Shown in pieces: positions 6,601 through 12,295 of a DNA stretch of 12,471 nucleotides. A program made the translations under genes and the position numbers. Under the pieces are notes generated by a model. It did not search any database, was not told where the DNA came from, and was given only the letters and a program-made list of their open reading frames with translations. The stretch lies in assembly GCA_937915075.1 (NCBI GenBank), contig CALDMA010000289.1:1-12471 (forward strand). The letters run 5' to 3'. Each line of letters begins with the position of its first letter. The first letter of the stretch is position 1. Origin of the DNA: an uncultured Oscillospiraceae bacterium (GTDB taxonomy: Bacteria; Bacillota; Clostridia; Oscillospirales; Oscillospiraceae).

Positions 6601-7980
6601 ATGACGCAGAATTATACTGAAGGCTATGCGTATTTGAGTTCTCAATTTCCGGAGGTCAGCGGCTATGATTTTTACCGGGAAATGTTCCCAAATAATGAGC
6701 GTTCTGACGAGCGGCATATGGATTATTCTCATCCAAACGCAATTTATCTGTATCGGGAACAAACGTCCGATGGTTTTAAGCGGATGCGCCGAAGAATCAT
6801 GTTCTCTGATCAGTGGGAAAATGATTACATGGAATTTATTGAACGAAATCCGCTGACGTTGTGCAGCGGGCTGGCCTATCGCGGGAAATCCAATAAGCTG
6901 GAGCACGCGCAGCGGATGAACGCACTGATCTTCGATTTGGATGGTGTTGGTCTGAAGGAGCTGCGAAATTTATTTTTGCGTTTTGGCGGTGATCCGACGC
7001 GGCTTCGCCGCTTGCCGATGCCGACGTATCTTGTTCTGTCCGGAACTGGTCTGCACGTTTGCTATTTTTTCCGGGAGCCAATTGATCTATACCCGAATAT
7101 TAAAATTCAGTTGAAAAGCCTAAAGTATGATCTTACGTTCCGGATGTGGGAATACAAGGCAACGTCGCAGAACAAAGAGATTCAGTATCAGTCCATCAAC
7201 CAGAGTTTCCGTATGGTCGGCAGCATCAACGAAAAGCACGGCAATCAGGTTGTTGCATTCCGGACCGGCGAGCCGGTGACGCTGGAATATTTGAACGCTT
7301 ATGCCAAACCGGAAAATCGGGTGGATGTCAATAAACCGTTCAGACCATCGAAGATAACGAGAGAGGCAGCACGGGAAGCATATCCGGAGTGGTATGAGCG
7401 AGTTATTGTCAAGGGTGAAAAGTACCCGAAAAAATGGGATATTGCGGGAAAGGTACATGGCGACGATCCGTATGCACTTTACCATTGGTGGTTGCGGCAG
7501 ATATTATCCATTCGAGGCGGACATCGGTATTTTTTTTTGATGTGTATGGCAATCTACGCCTACAAATGTGATGTTCCAAAGGCGCAGCTTCGGAAGGATA
7601 TGCAGATTGCGTTTGAGGATCTCCAGATGGTGCATCATGAGAATGCGTTGACTGAGGATGATATTAAGAGTGCGCTGGAGGCGTATGACCGGGAGTATTA
7701 CAATTTTACGATTTCAGATATAGAGGCGCTGACGGACGTTCATATAGAGCGGAATAGAAGAAATGGGCTGACGCAGGAAAAGCATCTCTATTTGGCGCGA
7801 AGGCGTAAGGAGGACATGAAGGCGATTGGAATCCCAATGAAGGCTGCGGATGGTCGCCCAACGGCACAGATGAAAGTCTACGAATGGAGAAAGGCAAATC
7901 CGTCTGGTAAAAAAGCTGATTGCCATAAAGAAACTGGGCTGGACCCAAAGACGATCCGAAAGTGGTGGGAAACAAAATAA
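6601..7980 (+). CDS. Prim-pol (archaeo-eukaryotic primase-like) replication protein
   Basis: I start this 459-residue protein at the ATG at 6601 (MTQNYTEGYAYLSSQF), with GGGAGG about 10 bases upstream; the frame is open further left but that part is low-complexity leader without a ribosome site. The prim-pol motifs are visible: NALIFDLDG with D112 and D114 (hydrophobic-D-x-D metal site), LSGTGLHVCYFF with S147-G-T-G-L-H152, and R204 in RMVGS. The last 40 residues (KKADCHKETGLDPKTIRKWW) form a helix-turn-helix that could bind the origin. Proteins of this kind serve as primase or replication initiator in plasmids and ICEs. No helicase gene is in view, so host helicase loading is likely. The stop codon falls inside palindrome P3. 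Confidence 0.82.
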   Translation: MTQNYTEGYAYLSSQFPEVSGYDFYREMFPNNERSDERHMDYSHPNAIYLYREQTSDGFKRMRRRIMFSDQWENDYMEFIERNPLTLCSGLAYRGKSNKLEHAQRMNALIFDLDGVGLKELRNLFLRFGGDPTRLRRLPMPTYLVLSGTGLHVCYFFREPIDLYPNIKIQLKSLKYDLTFRMWEYKATSQNKEIQYQSINQSFRMVGSINEKHGNQVVAFRTGEPVTLEYLNAYAKPENRVDVNKPFRPSKITREAAREAYPEWYERVIVKGEKYPKKWDIAGKVHGDDPYALYHWWLRQILSIRGGHRYFFLMCMAIYAYKCDVPKAQLRKDMQIAFEDLQMVHHENALTEDDIKSALEAYDREYYNFTISDIEALTDVHIERNRRNGLTQEKHLYLARRRKEDMKAIGIPMKAADGRPTAQMKVYEWRKANPSGKKADCHKETGLDPKTIRKWWETK

Positions 7981-8011
7981 CGTATATACTTTGCGCAAAG
8001 TATATACGTTA
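7978..8011. repeat. AT-rich palindrome P3 at the end of rep
   Basis: This perfect 34-base palindrome has arms TAACGTATATACTTT (7978-7992) and its complement (7997-8011), centre GCGC. It includes the rep stop codon. It is followed by TTATATAAAATAT, shared with the tail of P4, and by ACGATATAT (8024-8032), a word also found in P1 and P2. It sits between convergent genes, so a terminator role is conceivable, but it lacks a T run. An origin or protein-binding role is more likely. Confidence 0.75.
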
Positions 8012-8076
8012 TATAAAATATTTACGATATATAGATTTATGACAAAGTTGCTTGGTGATTGTTTTAGCAAAGGACG

Positions 8077-8280
8077 CTACTTTTTCGATGTATCTGTGTC
8101 ACCTGAGATGAAGCGCGAATCCGTTTTGCGGATGAGCCGATAGAAGCTGTTTTGTTGTGCTGCCGTTAATTCCGGACAGTCTACATCTGCGGTCGATGGA
8201 GCGGCCGCGAGAGCCGTTAGCATTTCTATTTGTGGCGTTGTTAGCGGTGCAGCCAAGTCAATTTCTTTGCGTGTAATCAT
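8077..8280 (-). CDS. Small antitoxin-like protein of unknown function
   Basis: This 67-residue protein opens MITRKEIDLAAPLTTPQIEM, then has a DVDCPELTAAQ segment. I have the impression, from memory only, that small clostridial proteins with this plan (I-x-L-x-x-P-L-T, then D-x-D-C-P-E-L-T) often occur near toxin-antitoxin genes; no database was checked. The ATG at 8280 is preceded by AGGAGGG about 12 bases upstream and by an extended -10 promoter at 8358-8350. It has no partner toxin on its strand here. It is flanked by palindromes P3 and P4. It could be an orphan antitoxin or a regulator; its real role is not known to me. Confidence 0.7.
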   Translation of the reverse strand: MITRKEIDLAAPLTTPQIEMLTALAAAPSTADVDCPELTAAQQNSFYRLIRKTDSRFISGDTDTSKK

Positions 8281-8349
8281 AAATGCAGTTTCCCTCCTAT
8301 TACACCTTACATCCTCATGGGGCGCGCTCCTTCTTCTTTGAACGGAAAT

Positions 8350-8358
8350 AGTATAACA
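8350..8358 (-). promoter_or_regulatory. Extended -10 promoter for the 8280-8077 gene
   Basis: On the minus strand TGTTATACT (8358-8350) fits TGN-TATAMT; no clear -35 is present. Palindrome P4 lies about 35 bases further upstream. Confidence 0.45.
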
Positions 8359-8392
8359 AGTAATGATCTAAAAAGGAATAGCTGATTGATGT

Positions 8393-8434
8393 GATATAAA
8401 GTATATATATTATTTAACTTATATACTTTATATA
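8393..8434. repeat. AT-rich palindrome P4 between divergent genes
   Basis: Arms ATATAAAGTATATA (8394-8407) and TATATACTTTATAT (8420-8433) are perfect complements around 12 bases. GATATAAAGTATATA at 8393-8407 is identical to 4288-4302. The site lies between the minus-strand gene ending at 8077 and the yefM-yoeB operon and could regulate both. Confidence 0.7.
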
Positions 8435-8504
8435 AAATATCGATTTCTATTTTGTGGGAGATACTCTCCCTGAAAATTGGAAAGGCTACTGCGCATTGTA
8501 TTCG

Positions 8505-8533
8505 TTGCATTTTCATATAATAAGTGGTACAAT
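8505..8533 (+). promoter_or_regulatory. yefM-yoeB promoter
   Basis: TTGCAT (8505-8510), 17 bases, TACAAT (8528-8533). Transcription would start near 8540, ahead of the AAGGAGG at 8555-8561. Confidence 0.6.
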
Positions 8534-8572
8534 AAAAAGTACAAGAAACAGCACAAGGAGGAGCGAGACAAT

Positions 8573-8839
8573 ATGATTGCTGTCAACTATTCAACTGCAA
8601 GGAGAAGTTTCAAGGACTACTGTGATAAGGTCGTTGACAATGACGAGACTGTAATTGTCACGCGGAAGAAAGATAAGAACGTGGTAATTATCAGCGAGGA
8701 ACGGTACAGTGAAATGGAGAAGGCTGAAAGAAACGCTATGTATCTGCGGAAGCTGGATCGTGGGCTTGCTCAGGTTCGAGCCGGGCATGGTATCGTGAAG
8801 TCTATGGCCGAGCTGGAGGCAATGGCACAGGATGAATAA
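8573..8839 (+). CDS. yefM: YefM/Phd-family antitoxin
   Basis: I start this gene at the ATG at 8573 (MIAVNYSTARRSFKDYCDKV), with AAGGAGG 11 bases upstream; the frame extends further left but without a ribosome site or family similarity. The 88-residue protein has the Phd/YefM N-terminal DNA-binding fold (NYSTARRSFKDYCDKVV, then DETVIVTRKKDKNVVIISEE) and a charged C-terminal helix that would block YoeB. It overlaps yoeB by 8 bases, so the two are coupled. Free YefM is unstable and YefM-YoeB represses its own promoter. Palindrome P4 and the promoter at 8505 lie upstream. Confidence 0.93.
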   Translation: MIAVNYSTARRSFKDYCDKVVDNDETVIVTRKKDKNVVIISEERYSEMEKAERNAMYLRKLDRGLAQVRAGHGIVKSMAELEAMAQDE

Positions 8840-9095
8840 TAATATTACGTTCTCTCCGGACGGCTGGGCAGATTATTTGTACTGGCAGACGGAAGATCGA
8901 AAAACATTGAAGCGGATCAACCAGCTTCTTGCGGACATTCAGAGGAATGGTCTTTCTGAAGGTATCGGAAAGCCGGAGCCGCTGCGTCACGTTAAGGAAT
9001 GGAGCAGACGGATTGACGAGACGAACAGACTGGTTTATACAGTGGAAGGGGAACAGCTTGTGATCCTTTCATGTAGAGGGCATTACGAGGACTGA
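8832..9095 (+). CDS. yoeB: YoeB-type mRNA interferase toxin
   Basis: This 87-residue RelE-superfamily toxin cleaves mRNA in the ribosomal A site. It matches YoeB along its length: DGWADYLYWQ, the GKPEPL motif with E49 (E46 in Escherichia coli YoeB), WSRRIDETNRLVY with R66 (R65 there), and the terminal CRGHY with H84 and Y85 (H83, Y84 there). The active site is therefore intact and the pair is probably functional. Palindrome P5 begins 10 bases after its stop codon. Confidence 0.94.
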   Translation: MNNNITFSPDGWADYLYWQTEDRKTLKRINQLLADIQRNGLSEGIGKPEPLRHVKEWSRRIDETNRLVYTVEGEQLVILSCRGHYED

Positions 9096-9105
9096 ACACA
9101 CAAAA

Positions 9106-9151
9106 CTTATATAAATTATATACTATATGCAATGTATATAATTTATATAAG
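9106..9151. repeat. AT-rich palindrome P5 between yoeB and dinJ
   Basis: Arms 9106-9123 (CTTATATAAATTATATAC) and 9134-9151 are perfect 18-base complements with a 10-base centre. P6 at 9600 has the same overall length (46 bases) and the same AAATTATATA core. Downstream sequence is also related to that after P6. Confidence 0.75.
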
Positions 9152-9164
9152 ATAAAGATGAAAT

Positions 9165-9215
9165 GCTGCAAATCGCGGAATCATCCGCTGACAAATTAGC
9201 GTAGTCTGCTGAACA
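9165..9215 (+). promoter_or_regulatory. Weak promoter region of dinJ, paralogous to that after P6
   Basis: CTGACA (9188-9193), 16 bases, TGAACA (9210-9215), in a context (AATCGC..GGAATCATCCGCTGACAAA..AG..TCTGCTGAAC) that aligns with 9664-9710. The -10 is degenerate, so strength is doubtful. Confidence 0.4.
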
Positions 9216-9291
9216 ACAAACAACCGGGAAACTGGGTTATGTAAACCACGCAAAAACGCAGCGAACGGGACCGAAGAAAGGAACTGCGATA

Positions 9292-9564
9292 ATGGCAAGC
9301 ACAAACATCAATATCCGAATGGACAGCGACTTAAAAATGCAGTTTGAAGCATTTTGCGCAGATATGGGAATGACGATGACGACTGCATTCAATATTTTTG
9401 CGAAGAAGGCGGTGCGTGAGTATCGCATTCCTTTTGAGATTGGCAGCGAAGAGCCGAACGTTGTAACAAGGAAAGCAATCGAGGATGCAGAGAATGGGGT
9501 TGGAATGAGCAGGTCTTTTTCTTCCGTAAAAGACCTGCTGGAGGATTTGAATGCTGACGATTAG
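9292..9564 (+). CDS. dinJ: DinJ/RelB-family antitoxin without an intact toxin
   Basis: This 90-residue protein has the RelB/DinJ ribbon-helix-helix plan: the NINIRMDSDLKMQFEAFC strand and helix, then GMTMTTAFNIFAKKAVREY and the IPFEI motif that is nearly invariant in DinJ. The acidic tail would bind YafQ. AAAGGA at 9277-9282 lies 9 bases before the ATG. Normally dinJ overlaps a complete yafQ of about 90 codons; here the overlapping frame ends after 25 codons in palindrome P6. It may persist as an anti-addiction protein against related YafQ toxins, or as decay. Confidence 0.92.
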   Translation: MASTNINIRMDSDLKMQFEAFCADMGMTMTTAFNIFAKKAVREYRIPFEIGSEEPNVVTRKAIEDAENGVGMSRSFSSVKDLLEDLNADD

Positions 9565-9628
9565 GTATCAGACAGCCTTCAAAGAGGTTGAAAGAAAAAA
9601 TTATATAATTTATATACTGTATATATAA
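9551..9628 (+). pseudogene. yafQ: yafQ toxin stub, truncated by palindrome P6
   Basis: An ATG at 9551 overlaps the dinJ end by 14 bases, the usual arrangement. It encodes MLTIRYQTAFKEVERK, which matches the opening of YafQ toxins, then runs into NYIIYILYI encoded by palindrome P6 and stops at 9626-9628. All catalytic residues of YafQ, which lie in the C-terminal half, are missing. The break point is within a few bases of 9597. Confidence 0.75.
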
Positions 9629-9645
9629 TATATAAATTATATAAT
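9600..9645. repeat. AT-rich palindrome P6 inside the yafQ stub
   Basis: Arms 9600-9616 (ATTATATAATTTATATA) and 9629-9645 are perfect 17-base complements around 12 bases. The right arm is repeated exactly at 12323-12339 ahead of parA. Its left edge coincides with the loss of yafQ homology. Confidence 0.75.
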
Positions 9646-9682
9646 CTAATGCGGGAGCACCGCCAATCGACAGGATCATCCG

Positions 9683-9711
9683 TTGACAAAATCAGCGGAA
9701 TCTGCTAAACT
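9683..9711 (+). promoter_or_regulatory. Promoter of the type I antitoxin RNA
   Basis: TTGACA (9683-9688), 17 bases, TAAACT (9706-9711) with an extended TG at 9703-9704. It drives a short transcript toward the terminator at 9759-9794; no reading frame follows. Confidence 0.7.
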
Positions 9712-9717
9712 ACAGTT

Positions 9718-9800
9718 GACCGAGCAAAGGCGGTTAAGAAAACTACACAAGGCGTAGCGAAGCCCTCCAGAAGTTGCAGCTTCTGGAGGGCTTCTTGTCC
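9718..9800 (+). ncRNA. Putative antisense antitoxin RNA (RNA II of a par-like type I TA)
   Basis: The promoter at 9683-9711 and the terminator at 9759-9794 define an RNA of about 80 bases with no open frame. It contains AGCAAAGGCGGTTAAG (9723-9738), repeated identically at 9904-9919 inside the convergent toxin gene, and after a five-base insertion TAC-ACAAGGCGT (9744-9755), matching 9920-9932. The RNA can therefore pair with the toxin mRNA across its start codon, and the two also share the terminator stem. This is the geometry of RNA II in pAD1 par. Exact ends are estimates. Confidence 0.6.
9759..9794. terminator. Bidirectional terminator shared by toxin mRNA and antisense RNA
   Basis: A perfect 15-bp stem (GAAGCCCTCCAGAAG, loop TTGCAG) lies between convergent transcripts. 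Short T stretches follow on both strands (TTCTTGT on plus; TTGTGTAGTTTTCTT farther out on minus). Confidence 0.75.
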
Positions 9801-9840
9801 GTTATCGGTGGACCTGACCGTTGGGCCGGGTGCTGCGGAG

Positions 9841-9927
9841 TCAACTATCTCCATCCAGCCACTTGCAGATGTAGAATGAAACTACGCCTGCCAGTACGGA
9901 GATAGCAAAGGCGGTTAAGTACGACAA
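9841..9927 (-). CDS. Small membrane peptide, putative Fst-like type I toxin
   Basis: This 28-residue peptide is too short for ordinary gene calling. It reads as one hydrophobic helix (YLTAFAISVLAGVVSFYIC) followed by KWLDGDS, the plan of Fst-family toxins, in which a transmembrane helix is followed by W-L and a charged tail. I choose TTG at 9927, 8 bases after AAGGAGG (9942-9936); a GTG at 9936 overlaps that site. The ribosome site is locked in a hairpin at 9955-9937 (8 bp, CTCCTTCC with GGAAGGAG), as in pAD1 fst. It is transcribed from an extended -10 promoter at 9977-9969, giving an mRNA of about 200 bases ending at the shared terminator. Its toxicity is inferred from layout. Confidence 0.72.
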   Translation of the reverse strand: MSYLTAFAISVLAGVVSFYICKWLDGDS

Positions 9928-9936
9928 GGCGTTCAC

Positions 9937-9977
9937 CTCCTTCCGCTGGAAGGAGTCGCAGCGTGAGAATTATATCA
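9937..9977 (-). promoter_or_regulatory. Toxin promoter and ribosome-site-sequestering hairpin
   Basis: On the minus strand TGATATAAT (9977-9969) is a consensus extended -10 element. The predicted 5' UTR of about 35 bases begins with a hairpin, 9955-9948 paired with 9944-9937, loop of three, that buries six of the seven bases of AAGGAGG. Confidence 0.65.
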
Positions 9978-10296
9978 AAAGTGGGCAGAAAATTAAAGGG
10001 TGGAGCGAAAATATAGAAAAGGCAACTGCTTGTTGCATCGATGTTACATTGGGTTTCTTTACTTTTCCACGATTTGCATTCATACTTAGATTGGAATTGA
10101 CAAGCAAAGAGAAATGGAGGAGACGATATGTACGACAGGCAGTTCATGCACCATACCAGAGAGAAACTGGACTGGGAATATTTGCCCTTCCAATGCTGAG
10201 TAGACCAAATTAAAATCGCAAGCGTGGGAACACGAACATCAGTCCCTGTAGGAATACGTTCATGCGCACTTTTGCGTTATAAGGAGCAATTATGTG
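9978..10296. other. Intergenic stretch before the lipoprotein gene
   Basis: Apart from the small reading frame at 10128-10199 and a short GCAAC/GTTGC hairpin at 10022-10036, I recognise nothing here. No clear promoter for the lipoprotein gene stands out; TTGACA at 10097-10102 has no matching -10. Confidence 0.35.
10128..10199 (+). CDS. Possible 23-residue peptide or gene stub
   Basis: An ATG with GGAGG 9 bases upstream (10116-10120) begins a frame of 23 residues, MYDRQFMHHTREKLDWEYLP then FQC. The ribosome site is good and the spacing ideal, which is the only evidence. The peptide is polar and aromatic with no membrane segment. It may be a leader peptide, a truncated gene or chance. Confidence 0.3.
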   Translation: MYDRQFMHHTREKLDWEYLPFQC

Positions 10297-10923
10297 ATGG
10301 AGAAGAGTGTGAAAAAATTCGTTTTATACATTTGCTTGAGCATATGCATCTGCATGCTGTATGGATGTAAAGATGCAGAAGAAAAAAAGGAAAGCGCAAA
10401 GGAATGGAATTTCTCTGAGATCTTGGGAAACCAAGATTTTTCTGTAGACGCAACAGAGGTCGGAACCGCAGCAAAAGGAACGGTGATATGTTATGAAAGA
10501 AATCCAAATGTAATTGAATTGAGACTAATTTCGCTTATTAGTATTGGTTCTGAAGATTGGGGCGGCGTAGCATTTTATTTTCCTACGGGGTGTGAATTAG
10601 TGGATGTTTTATGCACATTCCCAAACCAAATTAAAAAATTTGATAATGTTTCATATTTTGAAATATGGAATACAGAAAGTACAGATGGAGAATACAATCT
10701 TGGGGTTGAAGTCGGGCGGTCTCATGAATATATTCCGGTTGGAGGTGGAAATGGAATTATAATAATAGATGCATTATATCATGGAGATTTGGATAAGGGC
10801 GAAGAACTGAGGTTCGCCGTAGAATGTGGAGCAACTTATGAAGATGGAGCGGTTATATGGGGAATAGATGATGACGAAGTGGTTGTAGAAATTTCTCATA
10901 TACCTGAGAAAGGAGAAAAATAA
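10297..10923 (+). CDS. Lipoprotein of unknown function
   Basis: This 208-residue product begins with a lipoprotein signal: MEKSVKKF, a hydrophobic cysteine-rich stretch, then lipobox L21-Y-G-C24 followed by KDAEEKKE. It should be lipidated on C24 and anchored outside the membrane. The mature part looks all-beta (TVICYERNPNVIELRLIS, VGGGNGIIIIDALYHG, EVVVEI) and acidic; I recognise no family. AAGGAG at 10281-10286 precedes both a GTG at 10294 and the ATG at 10297; I use the ATG. It ends in TAATG, overlapping the next gene by one base, so the two form an operon. The codons are AT-rich compared with the recombinase and rep genes, suggesting a different origin. Confidence 0.78.
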   Translation: MEKSVKKFVLYICLSICICMLYGCKDAEEKKESAKEWNFSEILGNQDFSVDATEVGTAAKGTVICYERNPNVIELRLISLISIGSEDWGGVAFYFPTGCELVDVLCTFPNQIKKFDNVSYFEIWNTESTDGEYNLGVEVGRSHEYIPVGGGNGIIIIDALYHGDLDKGEELRFAVECGATYEDGAVIWGIDDDEVVVEISHIPEKGEK

Positions 10924-11345
10924 TGAAGAAAAGTTTTCGATTCCTGAGTGTAATTGTTATTTGCTGTATGCTAATAAATATGGGTGGAATGACTTGCTAT
11001 GCATCAACAGATACAATTGTTAGATCAACAGAAAAATCAAATTCGTTGTCGTATAGGTATCCGGAATTGGCAGATGTCTATGCAGCAAGTTCTATTGCCT
11101 TTATGGGAGCAGAGTGGTCGAGTGCCAGGCAGGCATGGGCATTTAATTATAGGTTCGCAGGAACAGCATCAGCAGATTGGAGTTCTGGAACTGATGCAGA
11201 CCTTATTAGGATGGCCTGTATGGAGATAAACTGTACATCAAATCAAGATAACGCTGCTTTTTTGGACAAGTACGAGCAAGAAATATTTAGGTTCAGCGCC
11301 AGAATCGACTGGGTCAGAACCAGATTATGCGGATATAGCAAGTGA
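10923..11345 (+). CDS. Secreted protein of unknown function, N-terminal part before a frameshift
   Basis: The ATG overlaps the lipoprotein stop; AAAGGAG lies just upstream. Residues 1-28 form a secretion signal (MKKSFRFLSVIVICCMLINM, then GGMTCYA with cleavage likely after A). The frame reads well to about residue 112 (SNQDNAAF) and then turns into ISARQ-like arginine-rich sequence before stopping at 11345. Meanwhile the +1 frame becomes protein-like and joins the downstream piece at 11407-12129. A run of six T at 11258-11263 is the likely site: removing one T fuses both into a protein of about 401 residues. Function unknown. Confidence 0.65.
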   Translation: MKKSFRFLSVIVICCMLINMGGMTCYASTDTIVRSTEKSNSLSYRYPELADVYAASSIAFMGAEWSSARQAWAFNYRFAGTASADWSSGTDADLIRMACMEINCTSNQDNAAFLDKYEQEIFRFSARIDWVRTRLCGYSK

Positions 11346-11406
11346 GGTTATCGGGCTGGCAATTACAGCAATTAATAAGATTGGGGCATCGTATGCATGG
11401 TCGATT

Positions 11407-12129
11407 ATGGGGCTGGTAGGTGCAATGAGGAGTACCAACGATGGGGAAACTTCTCGAGATGATTATCTTTATCGGGAATGGATGTGGTCACCGGATGAAT
11501 CAGATGTTGGACAGTTTCTATGGTTTGTAGTGGATGTTGAGCCTAATGAAACAGTTCAGATTTCTACGGAATACTATATTCTTGGTCCGGGGTATGAGTT
11601 ATTAGAAGCGGGTATATCGTATCGAAATTTGGAGGCTGGCACTGCGGGGAGATCTTCAGTGACTATGAATCCTGAAATGATGAGCAAAGAAGAGCGAGAT
11701 GCGTATGGAATCGAAACAATTGGCAGGGAGGAGTTTGCATCAAAGGCAAAAGAGCTTAATATATCGGAGAGGAGTCAGAAAGAGTTTCTGGCTTCTGGAA
11801 AAGAAGAATTTTATTATGCTCATAATTTTGTCGAGTATGAAGTTGTAAAGAGCGGAAACGAGGCGCCAGAACTTGATGGAAACAACCTTACAGAAGAAGC
11901 TCTGAGTAAAAATATTGCATATCAAATTTGCCGCAGTGATAAAATTGTAAGAGCACTGAGCGGCGAAGGTATGGATGAGAATCCTGAGAATTTGGCGATG
12001 CGGGAAAAACATGAAAATCGTATCAACGAATTAAAGGCACTGCAAATGGAATTGGAAGGAACGAAATTGACAAGAAGTAGAAGCATCGAGGGTGTGTACG
12101 TGGAGTACAGTCGGATCATTGGAGGATGA
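11407..12129 (+). CDS. C-terminal part of the frameshifted secreted protein
   Basis: The ATG at 11407 has no ribosome site. The same frame is protein-like back to about 11264 (KYLGSAPESTGSEPDYADIA then SEVIGLAITAINKIG), so this is the continuation of the secreted gene rather than a gene of its own. It includes a small, hydrophobic, glycine-rich stretch near the junction, an apparently beta-rich middle (VDVEPNETVQISTEYYILGP) and a helical, charged C-terminus ending in EYSRIIGG. I recognise no domain. A terminator follows at 12249. It might still be translated by frameshifting. Confidence 0.6.
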   Translation: MGLVGAMRSTNDGETSRDDYLYREWMWSPDESDVGQFLWFVVDVEPNETVQISTEYYILGPGYELLEAGISYRNLEAGTAGRSSVTMNPEMMSKEERDAYGIETIGREEFASKAKELNISERSQKEFLASGKEEFYYAHNFVEYEVVKSGNEAPELDGNNLTEEALSKNIAYQICRSDKIVRALSGEGMDENPENLAMREKHENRINELKALQMELEGTKLTRSRSIEGVYVEYSRIIGG

Positions 12130-12248
12130 GACAACGGATCAATATCATTAGCTCAGAAGAACGTTGTATTTTGTAAAACTGGGAAATAAAGGTGGAACTA
12201 TACAAGCAAATCCGAGTTTCTCCAAATCGGGGGCATTACATATTGTCT

Positions 12249-12284
12249 AAAAAACACCAGTGGCATCGTCCACTGGTGTTTTTT
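12249..12284 (+). terminator. Intrinsic terminator after the secreted-protein operon
   Basis: A 15-bp perfect stem (AAAAAACACCAGTGG with its complement, loop CATCGT) ends in six T. It separates the operon from parA and, being A-rich on the left, would work in both directions. Confidence 0.9.
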
Positions 12285-12295
12285 GCTATGCTGTG

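Noticed and set aside
8477..8572. Upstream extension of yefM
   Set aside because: The promoter hexamers and AAGGAGG fall inside it and YefM homology begins at the ATG at 8573.
9106..9645. CRISPR array
   Set aside because: Only two related palindromes spaced by genes; no short regular repeats and no cas genes.
9845..10147. 100-codon minus-strand frame over the type I locus
   Set aside because: It is in a different frame from the small toxin, lacks a ribosome site and runs through promoter and terminator signals.
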